Below are positions 1 through 5,836 of a stretch of 11,641 nucleotides of DNA, piece after piece; within the stretch, counting starts at the first letter, position 1; every line of letters starts with the position of its first letter. The notes under the pieces are model-generated. The model had not been told where the DNA came from. It saw only the letters and a program-made list of their open reading frames with translations, and made no database searches. The position numbers and the translations under genes are program-made. This DNA is from an uncultured Candidatus Melainabacteria bacterium (GTDB taxonomy: Bacteria > Cyanobacteriota > Vampirovibrionia > LMEP-6097), in NCBI GenBank assembly GCA_937927525.1, contig CALBDR010000429.1, positions 1 through 11,641 of the forward strand, read 5' to 3'.

Positions 1-1
1 G

Positions 2-226
2 GGAGTTGCAGCACGCAAAGTCAATCATATTTCTGATCCTGATTATTTAGAAGTTGAGTTAGTTGATGATAAACTAGTTTTATCGAAGCTTAAAGGAAGG
101 CGCTTAGGCTGGGGAAAAGCTTTTGAAAACGCTTCTTATGAGGAACTTGACAGTTCTGATAATAAAGTCAATAAAGCTTTATTAAATCTTGAAAATGATT
201 GGGATCTTGATGAATGGACATGGTAG
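2..226 (+). CDS. mazE: MazE/AbrB-type antitoxin, C-terminal part (5' end outside window)
   Basis: Partial gene; only the last 74 codons are present and the stop is TAG at 224-226. The antitoxin of a type II toxin-antitoxin pair binds its own promoter through an N-terminal AbrB fold and neutralises the toxin through an acidic C-terminal tail. The visible start (GVAARKVN...) and YLEVELVDDKLVLSKL fit the second half of an AbrB/SpoVT fold. The remainder is acidic and Trp-rich, ending DLDEWTW, which resembles the toxin-binding tail of MazE proteins, also Trp-terminated. The reading frame overlaps the start of the downstream mazF by 13 nt, the usual coupled antitoxin-first order. The DNA-binding N-terminus cannot be inspected. 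Family assignment rests on the short match plus the mazF neighbour. Confidence 0.75.
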   Translation, partial: GVAARKVNHISDPDYLEVELVDDKLVLSKLKGRRLGWGKAFENASYEELDSSDNKVNKALLNLENDWDLDEWTW

Positions 227-549
227 ATTCTGTAAAAAGATTTGATGTTTTTTGGGTGAACTTAGATCCTACTTTAGGTAATGAAATTAAAAAAACACGA
301 CCTGCTGTGGTTATTTCACCTGATGAAATGAATAAATATTTAGGGACCGTAATTATCGCTCCCTTAACTTCTTCTGTAAGGAATTATCCCACTCGTGTTA
401 ATCACACTTTTCAGAAGAAAAATGGTCAAATCGTTTTAGATCAAATTAGAGCAATTGATAAACAGAGACTTGTTTCTAAAATGGGAGCAATTAGCTCTAA
501 GGCTGCTGAAAAATTATGTACTTTACTAAATGAGATGTTTGGATACTAA
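214..549 (+). CDS. mazF: MazF/PemK-type mRNA interferase toxin
   Basis: The protein has 111 residues, the normal MazF length. MazF toxins are ribosome-independent endoribonucleases that cut mRNA at short sequence motifs when freed from the antitoxin. The N-terminal strand FDVFWVNLDPTLGNE, then KTRPAVVISP (residues 27-36) and IIAPLTSS (47-54), match the conserved MazF core. Arg29 and Thr52 fall where the catalytic Arg and Ser/Thr of the family are expected, so the enzyme looks intact. The start ATG at 214 lies inside the antitoxin gene; ATG 220 (residue 3) is an alternative. No Shine-Dalgarno is visible, which fits translational coupling to the antitoxin. The stop at 547-549 is only 7 bp from the convergent gene's stop. 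Cleavage specificity cannot be read from sequence. Confidence 0.92.
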   Translation: MDMVDSVKRFDVFWVNLDPTLGNEIKKTRPAVVISPDEMNKYLGTVIIAPLTSSVRNYPTRVNHTFQKKNGQIVLDQIRAIDKQRLVSKMGAISSKAAEKLCTLLNEMFGY

Positions 550-556
550 TTCTTGG

Positions 557-958
557 CTACCTTTTATTCATAAGCCCGATAATTAAACCTATTAAAACAC
601 TTTCTATAAATATACCTACAAACCAAGCCAGAGCTAAACCAATAGGAATAGGCATATAAGCATAGAGCCCGAATTGGCTAATAGCAAATAACAGACCGAT
701 AAAAACACCGAAAGTTAAAGCTGATCTAATATTAAAATCCTTAACTATAAAATTATAAAAAAGAACGAATACAGTAGTGAAAAGTATTTGTACACCAGTG
801 CTTAGTGGGAAAAAGCTCTGCATCTCTTGCGGACTACGCCATAAAGTAGCTGTCTCGATATATAAATCTCTCAGTAGGAAGCCATGAAAAATCATCTCAA
901 AAACAAATACAAAAACAAAAATTACTGCTATCGATAAAACTATAGATTTTTTTGTCAT
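557..958 (-). CDS. small four-helix integral membrane protein, function unknown
   Basis: The protein has 133 residues with four predicted membrane helices, roughly 5-27, 54-72, 79-101 and 104-129, joined by short loops. The first helix ends in a His-Gly pair (25-26). It is followed by a polar segment, LYIETATLWRSPQEM (32-46), that looks conserved-family-like and recalls small uncharacterised membrane proteins with a LYxxTxxLWR motif; I cannot name the family with certainty. There is no signal peptide cleavage site and no enzymatic motif. It lies 18 bp downstream of dnaB on the same strand but has its own extended -10 box (TGTTAAAAT) ending 6 nt before ATG 958, so it is probably transcribed independently as a leaderless mRNA. 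No Shine-Dalgarno is present. Confidence 0.8.
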   Translation of the reverse strand: MTKKSIVLSIAVIFVFVFVFEMIFHGFLLRDLYIETATLWRSPQEMQSFFPLSTGVQILFTTVFVLFYNFIVKDFNIRSALTFGVFIGLLFAISQFGLYAYMPIPIGLALAWFVGIFIESVLIGLIIGLMNKR

Positions 959-964
959 GGCTTT

Positions 965-973
965 ATTTTAACA
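965..973 (-). promoter_or_regulatory. extended -10 promoter for the four-helix membrane protein gene
   Basis: On the minus strand the sequence reads TGTTAAAAT, a TGn extended -10 with hexamer TAAAAT at 970-965. It ends 6 nt before the ATG at 958, so transcription should begin at or next to the start codon. The promoter occupies the short gap after the dnaB stop. No TTGACA-like -35 is seen at 16-18 nt. The same nonamer precedes the tRNA-Met gene at 6709-6717. Confidence 0.55.
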
Positions 974-976
974 GCT

Positions 977-2320
977 CTAAACCCTAGCTGGATTCTTAAA
1001 CTTAGTAATATTAGACTGGAACAGAAGCTCAATATTACCTACCGGTCCTGATCTATGTTTCGCCAGAATTAAGTCTGCAACTCCAGGCTTCTCTGTTTCT
1101 GGATTATAATAATCATCTCTATAAATCATTAAGACGATATCAGCATCTTGTTCGATAGAACCAGATTCTCTCAAATCAGATAACATAGGACGCTTATCTG
1201 GACGAGATTCAACCGCTCTTGATAGCTGTGAAAGCGCTATGATCGGAACATTCAGTTCACGTGCTAAAAGTTTTAAGCCTCTAGAGATCTCTGACATTTG
1301 GTTAACACGGTTATCATTATTATTTCTACCTTCGATTAACTGAAGGTAATCTATAATCACTAAGCCAAGACTACCATGTTGTGCTTTTAGTCTTCTGCAT
1401 TTACCTCTAAGCTCCATAACGGTCACTCCAGCAGAGTCATCTATATATATAGGTGCTTCACCAAGTTCTCCCATCGCTGCACCTAAACGTGCCCAGTCAT
1501 CTTCACGTAACTGTCCAGTTCGAACTCTTGAGCTATCAATTTCAGCCCTTGCGCAGAGAAGTCTTTGAACTAGCTGCTCTTTCCCCATCTCTAAACTAAA
1601 AATGGCTACAGGTACATTATTAATGATCGCACAGTTCTCAGCTAAATTTAACGCAAGTGAAGTCTTGCCCATAGCAGGTCTTGCGGCTAAAATAATTAAA
1701 TCACTCTTCTGAAGACCATTTGTAAAGGAATCAAAGTCATAAAAGCCAGTACCAAGACCAGTGATCATATTCTTATTTGCAGCTCTTTCCTCTAACTGCT
1801 CCCAGCTATCAGTAAGAATATTTTCAATATGGGTTAAAGATTCTTTTGATTTATTTTGGGCTAAGTTGAAAATTACCTGCTCAGCTTTATCTACTAAAAT
1901 ATCTAAATCTTCATCTGCTTTGTAACCTAGCTCTACGATTTGGTTTCCAGCGTTAATCATATTTCTATGAATGGCTTTAGTTTTAACGATCTGGGCATAA
2001 TATTCAGCATTTGCTGCTACAGGTGCAGCATTGGTGAGTTCAGCCAAATATGATCTTCCACCAATTTCTTGAAGTTGTTCATGATTCTTTAAAAATTCTG
2101 AAACAGTAATTAAATCTATATTTTCATTTTTTTCGGCGAGTCTCAGATAAGATTCATAGATTAATTGATGGGCAGTTTTATAAAAAGACTTTTTGTCTGG
2201 AATTAGTTCAGTTACTTTGATTAAGCACTGAGCATCAGCTAAAACCGCCCCTAAAACTGCTTGTTCAGCCTCTACACTGAAGGGTAACAAGGCATCACTG
2301 ACTTTACTCATTGTTTCCAT
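977..2320 (-). CDS. dnaB: replicative DNA helicase DnaB
   Basis: The protein has 447 residues, typical for DnaB, the hexameric 5'-3' helicase that unwinds DNA at the replication fork and recruits primase. The N-terminal domain (about 10-110, starting PFSVEAEQAVLGAVL) is followed by a linker helix and a RecA-like core from about 185. Core motifs are Walker A ARPAMGKTS (213-221), the FSLEM motif (241-245) with its catalytic Glu, Walker B VIIDYLQL (321-328), the LSQLSR motif (363-368) and the C-terminal KHRSGPVG with an arginine-finger candidate (421-428). It has no intein, although DnaB is a frequent intein host. The start at ATG 2320 is preferred because TAGAAT ends 8 nt upstream; ATG 2311 (residue 4) is the alternative. 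It is divergent from prfA. Confidence 0.97.
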   Translation of the reverse strand: METMSKVSDALLPFSVEAEQAVLGAVLADAQCLIKVTELIPDKKSFYKTAHQLIYESYLRLAEKNENIDLITVSEFLKNHEQLQEIGGRSYLAELTNAAPVAANAEYYAQIVKTKAIHRNMINAGNQIVELGYKADEDLDILVDKAEQVIFNLAQNKSKESLTHIENILTDSWEQLEERAANKNMITGLGTGFYDFDSFTNGLQKSDLIILAARPAMGKTSLALNLAENCAIINNVPVAIFSLEMGKEQLVQRLLCARAEIDSSRVRTGQLREDDWARLGAAMGELGEAPIYIDDSAGVTVMELRGKCRRLKAQHGSLGLVIIDYLQLIEGRNNNDNRVNQMSEISRGLKLLARELNVPIIALSQLSRAVESRPDKRPMLSDLRESGSIEQDADIVLMIYRDDYYNPETEKPGVADLILAKHRSGPVGNIELLFQSNITKFKNPARV

Positions 2321-2328
2321 ATTGAATC

Positions 2329-2334
2329 ATTCTA
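2329..2334 (-). promoter_or_regulatory. -10 box for dnaB
   Basis: On the minus strand TAGAAT lies 8 nt before ATG 2320, the same hexamer and spacing as upstream of leuD. It predicts a leaderless dnaB transcript. An overlapping upstream alternative, TGATATTAT (hexamer 2339-2334, extended -10), would give a leader of about 6-7 nt. No clear -35 is present. Confidence 0.45.
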
Positions 2335-2407
2335 TAATATCAAAGTCTTTATAATGCTTCAGGATAAGTTTTCTACAATTTCCCGTATTACGAAAAATTC
2401 CTATAAA

Positions 2408-2416
2408 TGCTATAAT
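2408..2416 (+). promoter_or_regulatory. extended -10 promoter for prfA
   Basis: The sequence TGCTATAAT is a perfect consensus hexamer (2411-2416) with the TGn extension. A weak -35 candidate, TTACGA, lies 17 bp upstream at 2388-2393. The ATG at 2433 is 16 nt past the hexamer, so the expected leader is only about 9-10 nt and contains no Shine-Dalgarno. It shares the 112-bp region with the oppositely directed dnaB promoter. Confidence 0.6.
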
Positions 2417-2432
2417 CTATTAGTTTCTCATT

Positions 2433-3527
2433 ATGATCAACTCTCAACTTTACCAAAAACTTGAAGACACTGAGTCGACTTTCGAGTCATATAAGGTTAA
2501 GATGTCTGACCCAGCTGTAATTCAGGACCAAAAAGAGTTTCAAAAGCTTACCAAAGCTTTTAAAAAACTTGAAAAAACTACAGAAAAGTTTAGAAATTAT
2601 AAATCACTTGTTCAGCAACAGAATGATGCTAAGCAGATGATGAAAGATGAGTCAGATCCTGAACTGAAGGAAATGGCGGAGCTGGAGCTTGCTGAAGCAG
2701 AAGAGAAGCTTCCTAAGCTAGCACATGAATTAGAAGTTCTATTACTCCCTAAAGACCCTAACGATGATAAAGACGTAATTGTTGAGATCCGTGCAGGTGC
2801 TGGTGGTGATGAAGCCGCGATTTTCGTAGGTGATCTTTATCGAATGTACTGCCGTTATTGTGATAACCAAGGCTGGTCTCACAGCATGTCTGACTTTAAT
2901 GACTCTGGTCATGGCGGTTATAAGGAAGTCGTATTCGAAGTTAAAGGTGAAGATGTTTACAGTAAATTAAAGTACGAGTCTGGAGTTCACCGTGTTCAGC
3001 GTGTTCCAGCTACTGAATCTCAAGGTAGAGTTCACACTAGTACTGTTACTGTTGCGATTTTAGCGGTGGTTGATGATGATATCGATATCGAAATGCGCCA
3101 AGAAGATATTCTTCTTACTACTTGTAGAGCGGGTGGCGCTGGTGGACAAAATGTAAATAAAGTCGAAAGTGCGGTTCGTTTAGAGCATAAACCTACAGGA
3201 ATTGTTGTTGAGTGTAGAGAAGAAAGATCCCAACTCCAAAACCGTGAAAAAGCGATGAAACGCCTTAAAGCAAAGCTTTACGATATGGAGCTTCAAAAGC
3301 GTGAATCTGAGCAGCGTGACGCCCGTAAAAGCCAAGTTGGAACTGGGGGGCGTGAAGAAAAGATTAGAACTTATAACTATAAAGATGACAGAGTCTCTGA
3401 TCATAGAATTAAACAGAATTTTCCACTTAATAAGGTTATTGAAGGTGAACTGGTTATCGTAATTGATGCTTTAGTTTCCTATGATCAGTCAGCTCAGCTT
3501 GAGGCGCTGGCGGCTGAGAGTAAATAA
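2433..3527 (+). CDS. prfA: peptide chain release factor 1 (RF1)
   Basis: The protein has 364 residues, normal RF1 length. It reads UAA and UAG stop codons in the ribosomal A site and triggers peptidyl-tRNA hydrolysis. An N-terminal coiled-coil-rich domain (1-105) is followed by the family core starting LLLPKDPNDDKD. The stop-codon recognition tripeptide is PAT (192-194, in RVPATESQGRVHTS), which marks RF1 rather than RF2. The catalytic GGQ is at 237-239 in GGAGGQNVN. The stretch after GGQ (NVNKVESAV, SQLQNREKAM, SQVGTG, IRTYNYKDDRVSDHR) is, from memory, closest to cyanobacterial-type RF1. It starts at ATG 2433 from a promoter with a leader of only about 10 nt. The following small gene lies 19 bp downstream. 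Confidence 0.97.
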   Translation: MINSQLYQKLEDTESTFESYKVKMSDPAVIQDQKEFQKLTKAFKKLEKTTEKFRNYKSLVQQQNDAKQMMKDESDPELKEMAELELAEAEEKLPKLAHELEVLLLPKDPNDDKDVIVEIRAGAGGDEAAIFVGDLYRMYCRYCDNQGWSHSMSDFNDSGHGGYKEVVFEVKGEDVYSKLKYESGVHRVQRVPATESQGRVHTSTVTVAILAVVDDDIDIEMRQEDILLTTCRAGGAGGQNVNKVESAVRLEHKPTGIVVECREERSQLQNREKAMKRLKAKLYDMELQKRESEQRDARKSQVGTGGREEKIRTYNYKDDRVSDHRIKQNFPLNKVIEGELVIVIDALVSYDQSAQLEALAAESK

Positions 3528-3534
3528 TTAGAGT

Positions 3535-3540
3535 TATAAT
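3535..3540 (+). promoter_or_regulatory. -10 box for the small cysteine-motif gene
   Basis: A perfect TATAAT lies within the 19-bp gap after prfA, ending 6 nt before ATG 3547. It predicts a transcript beginning at the start codon, independent of prfA. No TGn extension, -35 or Shine-Dalgarno is visible. Chance occurrence in AT-rich DNA is possible, but the spacing matches the other genes here. Confidence 0.5.
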
Positions 3541-3546
3541 TCTAAT

Positions 3547-3813
3547 ATGAGTGAAGATTCAAACAAAAAACCAGCTGATGCCATCAAATCTTCAGATGAT
3601 TTCGATAAAGAAATGGAAGAATTCTTTACCATGAGAGCAATCGAACGCTCACAAACTGTTTTTGTTACAAGTGAAACTTCTGACTCTGATGATGAAACAT
3701 ATAAAATCGAAAAGAAATGGGATGCTAAAGAGTCAGCGATGGCTTCTGGGTGTTGTATGACAGGCTGTCATAACTGCCCTTGGGGTTATAAATTGCCTTC
3801 TGAGGATCAATAG
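3547..3813 (+). CDS. small protein with C-terminal CCxxGCxxCPWGY motif
   Basis: The protein has 88 residues. The first 60 are acidic, Ser/Asp/Lys-rich and probably mostly disordered or helical. The C-terminus carries a compact cysteine cluster, GCCMTGCHNCPWGY (68-81), with Cys69, Cys70, Cys74 and Cys77. This pattern resembles short bacterial proteins with a CCGxGCxxCPY/W signature (the DUF5522 / oxidoreductase-like group), in which the cysteines may bind a metal or form redox disulfides; that role is inferred, not shown. It directly follows prfA on the same strand but has its own TATAAT 6 nt before the ATG. The last five codons lie inside a 28-bp direct repeat that recurs 128 bp downstream, so the C-terminal LPSEDQ tail may have been shaped by that repeat. 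Confidence 0.75.
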   Translation: MSEDSNKKPADAIKSSDDFDKEMEEFFTMRAIERSQTVFVTSETSDSDDETYKIEKKWDAKESAMASGCCMTGCHNCPWGYKLPSEDQ

Positions 3814-3949
3814 CTGCGTTACACAAATCATTCGAAATCATCATTGACCTCAGGTCAACTCAGCTTTCTCAAGATTTGCAAGCCTTGCTCTTAACCCCCA
3901 TAAAACAATTTAATATTAGGATGCCTTCTGAGGATCAATAGCTGCGTTA
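3794..3949 (+). repeat. 28-bp direct repeat (128-bp period) enclosing a palindrome-rich spacer
   Basis: An identical 28-bp sequence occurs at 3794-3821 and 3922-3949, beginning TGCCTTCTGAGG and ending GCTGCGTTA. Weaker similarity continues about 19 nt beyond each copy. The first copy contains the last codons and stop of the small cysteine-motif gene; the second abuts the 3' end of leuD. The spacer contains TTCGAA (3831-3836), the 13-bp odd palindrome TGACCTCAGGTCA (3845-3857) and GCAAGCCTTGC. This is either a decayed tandem duplication or a palindromic repeat element inserted between two convergent genes. No reading frame and no transposase were found in it, and no U-tract follows the palindromes, so an intrinsic terminator is not supported. 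Confidence 0.8.
3845..3857. repeat. 13-bp odd palindrome
   Basis: TGACCT and AGGTCA are perfect complements around a central C. It sits between the convergent small cysteine-motif gene and leuD, inside the repeat unit. It is too short, and lacks a T-run, for a standard terminator. It could be the tip of a larger imperfect hairpin: AAATC at 3835-3839 can pair with GATTT at 3873-3877. Confidence 0.6.
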
Positions 3950-3965
3950 AGCAAATTATTTAAAA

Positions 3966-4505
3966 TTACTTACTATTAGCAGTAGCCCACTCTTTAATGC
4001 CAGGCACTTTAGCATCTAAGAACTTCATAAAGCCACCTTTAAGAATAAACTCTTTTTTTAGCTCATCTAATTCGAACTTATATTCTTTTCCAGCTACAGT
4101 TAGTACTTGAGTCTCAACATCAAGTTCTAAAACTGTTTCATCATTAGTCACTTTATTAATTTCTTCAATTTCTTCTACTGTTAATTTAACAGGAACAACA
4201 CCGTTGTTATAACAATTCTCTTCAAAAATTCGAGCAAAGCTAGCTGCGATCACTACCTGAAAACCTCTATCTAAAATAGACCATACTGCATGTTCACGTG
4301 ATGAGCCACAGCCGAAGTTCTCTAAAGTTAAAATGAACTTAGCATTTTCATGAGTGATAGCATCTAGTGGGTTATTAGGAACATCCTCAAATAGGAATTT
4401 ACCGAGACCATCTTTACTGATACCAGTAAGGTGTCTAGCTGGGATGATCTGATCAGTATCTATGTTAGATTTAAGAACTTTAAGTAAATTTCCACTTATC
4501 TTCAT
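3966..4505 (-). CDS. leuD: 3-isopropylmalate dehydratase small subunit (LeuD)
   Basis: The protein has 179 residues from ATG 4505. LeuD is the swivelling small subunit that, with the Fe-S large subunit LeuC, isomerises 2- to 3-isopropylmalate in leucine synthesis. The diagnostic sequence is NIDTDQIIPARHL (14-26), then FGCGSSREHA (64-73), then FEENCYNNGVVPVKL (94-108); all are intact. The frame is open 18 nt further to a TTG at 4523, but extended -10 TGCTAGAAT ends 8 nt before ATG 4505, so the upstream start is promoter sequence. LeuC is not in the window, so the subunit genes are either separated or leuC lies elsewhere. A related hydro-lyase small subunit (for example a homoaconitase type) cannot be excluded without leuC. 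It lies 31 bp downstream of kdsC. Confidence 0.9.
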   Translation of the reverse strand: MKISGNLLKVLKSNIDTDQIIPARHLTGISKDGLGKFLFEDVPNNPLDAITHENAKFILTLENFGCGSSREHAVWSILDRGFQVVIAASFARIFEENCYNNGVVPVKLTVEEIEEINKVTNDETVLELDVETQVLTVAGKEYKFELDELKKEFILKGGFMKFLDAKVPGIKEWATANSK

Positions 4506-4513
4506 AGATATTA

Positions 4514-4522
4514 ATTCTAGCA
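4514..4522 (-). promoter_or_regulatory. extended -10 promoter for leuD
   Basis: The minus strand reads TGCTAGAAT, with hexamer TAGAAT at 4519-4514 and a TGn extension. It ends 8 nt before ATG 4505, predicting a transcript that starts at or within 2 nt of the start codon. It lies in the short gap after kdsC. No -35 matching TTGACA is present at 16-18 nt. Confidence 0.55.
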
Positions 4523-4536
4523 AAAATAGCTTTCAG

Positions 4537-5058
4537 TTAACTTAAAGGAATTTTCCCTTGCATAGCAAGGACTAAATCTATAAACTCTCTTGCAGCTCCA
4601 TGTCCACCAGCACGCTCTGTGATGTAATGTATATGCTTAAAGACTGAGTAATGAGATTCTGGTGGACACCCAGAAAGTCCAGCGAGCTCTAAAACTGTAA
4701 CGTCGATACTGTCATCTCCGATAAAAGCAAATTCTTCGAACTTTAATTCATGGCGCGCCAAAAGATCATGTACACATGATAATTTATCCTCAACGCCGAC
4801 ATGAATTTCTTCTAAACCTAAATCAGTGCAACGATTAATAGTATGCTCGCTGTGGCGAGCAGAAACTACCGCTACTTTAATCCCGAATTGCATAGCAAGC
4901 TTCATCCCCAAACCATCTAAAGCATAAAATCTTTTAACTAGTTCCCCCTCTTTACCTATGTAAAGGGAGCCATCTGTGAGAACTCCATCGACATCAAAGC
5001 CGATCATTTTTATCTTTTCAGCTCTTGCTTTTAATCTATCTGATATTTTTTCAAACAT
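4537..5058 (-). CDS. kdsC: 3-deoxy-D-manno-octulosonate 8-phosphate phosphatase (KdsC-type HAD)
   Basis: The protein has 173 residues, the normal size for this capless HAD-superfamily phosphatase. It removes phosphate from Kdo-8-phosphate before CMP activation and transfer to lipid A. Motif I is FDVDGVLTDG (21-30; nucleophile Asp22, acid Asp24), motif II is the Ser66 of VVSARHS, motif III is Lys92 and motif IV is FIGDDSID (112-119). The C-terminal GGHGAAREF (151-159) is the substrate-closing tail typical of KdsC. With lpxC nearby it supports a Gram-negative outer membrane. It is the one gene here with a conventional promoter: TTGATT and TATAAT spaced by 16, with a leader of about 16 nt. The leader shows no clear Shine-Dalgarno. 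Confidence 0.93.
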   Translation of the reverse strand: MFEKISDRLKARAEKIKMIGFDVDGVLTDGSLYIGKEGELVKRFYALDGLGMKLAMQFGIKVAVVSARHSEHTINRCTDLGLEEIHVGVEDKLSCVHDLLARHELKFEEFAFIGDDSIDVTVLELAGLSGCPPESHYSVFKHIHYITERAGGHGAAREFIDLVLAMQGKIPLS

Positions 5059-5081
5059 AAAGTATTTAATTACCAGGTCAT

Positions 5082-5109
5082 ATTATAAGGCAGATTTAGT
5101 TCAAATCAA
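5082..5109 (-). promoter_or_regulatory. -35/-10 promoter for kdsC
   Basis: On the minus strand TTGATT (5109-5104) and a perfect TATAAT (5087-5082) are separated by 16 bp. The -35 overlaps the last codons of the upstream exported-protein gene. The ATG at 5058 is 23 nt past the hexamer, giving a leader of about 16 nt. It is the only promoter in the window with a recognisable -35 and a leader longer than about 10 nt. Confidence 0.55.
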
Positions 5110-5836
5110 TAGCATCTAGAAGTTTAATGGTGTCAATAGACTTTTGCACGGTTTTACCTGCAACTTCTAATGATAGATTGATGGGGATTTTCCCTGATTC
5201 TGGAATTTCAGTAAAGTTTAAATTCGCGATGATTATTTTATCGTTAATCAATTCAGCTTCTTTGTCGTTGATTTTTACATTTTTTACTGTTTTATTTAGA
5301 TTAAAACCATAGGTTTCAATATTACCTATACTTACCAGCATTGATTTAGAAAAGATTCTAGGATTTGGTCCAAGAATTTCAGCTTTGCTGATACCGTAGA
5401 AAGGTAACTGTTCATCTTTTTTTATAATTTTGATTTTAGATTGAATTAGTTCTGGGTCAACTTCTTCAGCAAATTTTGCTATATAATCTACTTCTTTAAT
5501 GGCTACTGAAAGTTCTTCACCATAGTTATTACGATTAATCTTCCCATGAATATTTATTTGTGTAATAAATTTATCTTCTGGGTTATTAAATAGAATACTA
5601 ATGAATGAACCTTGTTTGTTTACACTTTTAAAGGCAATATTTGAGTTACTTATATTAATTTCCTCATCTAATTCACAGAATTCATTAGGGTTTATATCTA
5701 AGGTGATTTTTAGAGCTGAGATTTTACTCAAGTTCTCACCACTGATACTTAATAAATACTCATCAGCAAAAGCTTTTAACTCACTTGAGAAAAATATTAT
5801 ACAAATTATAAAAAAGTATTTTGCGAATTTATTCAT
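5096..5836 (-). CDS. exported protein of unknown function, beta-rich
   Basis: The protein has 246 residues. The N-terminus has Lys3 and Lys6, a hydrophobic core (7-17) and a likely signal peptidase I site, AFA|DE after residue 24, so it is probably periplasmic or secreted. The mature part alternates hydrophobic and polar residues as in beta-sandwich domains. Residues about 25-120 (SISGENL, ISALKITLDINPNEF) are vaguely cohesin/Ig-like, and about 148-235 (SKAEILGP, VKNVKINDKEAELINDKIIIA) recall IPT/TIG-type strands; both readings are tentative. No catalytic motif, lipobox or anchor is visible. Its ATG overlaps the lpxC stop codon (ATGA), so it is probably translated by coupling to lpxC from the lpxC promoter. 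I do not recognise the family. Confidence 0.8.
   Translation of the reverse strand: MNKFAKYFFIICIIFFSSELKAFADEYLLSISGENLSKISALKITLDINPNEFCELDEEINISNSNIAFKSVNKQGSFISILFNNPEDKFITQINIHGKINRNNYGEELSVAIKEVDYIAKFAEEVDPELIQSKIKIIKKDEQLPFYGISKAEILGPNPRIFSKSMLVSIGNIETYGFNLNKTVKNVKINDKEAELINDKIIIANLNFTEIPESGKIPINLSLEVAGKTVQKSIDTIKLLDAIDLN

Noticed and set aside
3180..3404. Minus-strand reading frame inside prfA
   Set aside because: It is antisense to highly conserved RF1 coding sequence and has no recognisable motif.
3845..3857. Intrinsic terminator between the convergent cysteine-motif gene and leuD
   Set aside because: The palindrome has a 6-bp stem with a one-base loop and no following T-run on either strand.
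3822..3921. Possible CRISPR or small transposon in the repeat region
   Set aside because: There are only two repeat copies, no regular spacers, no transposase and no terminal inverted repeats or target duplication.
4506..4523. Upstream TTG start for leuD adding six residues
   Set aside because: The added codons coincide with the TGCTAGAAT extended -10 box, and ATG 4505 gives the usual LeuD N-terminus.
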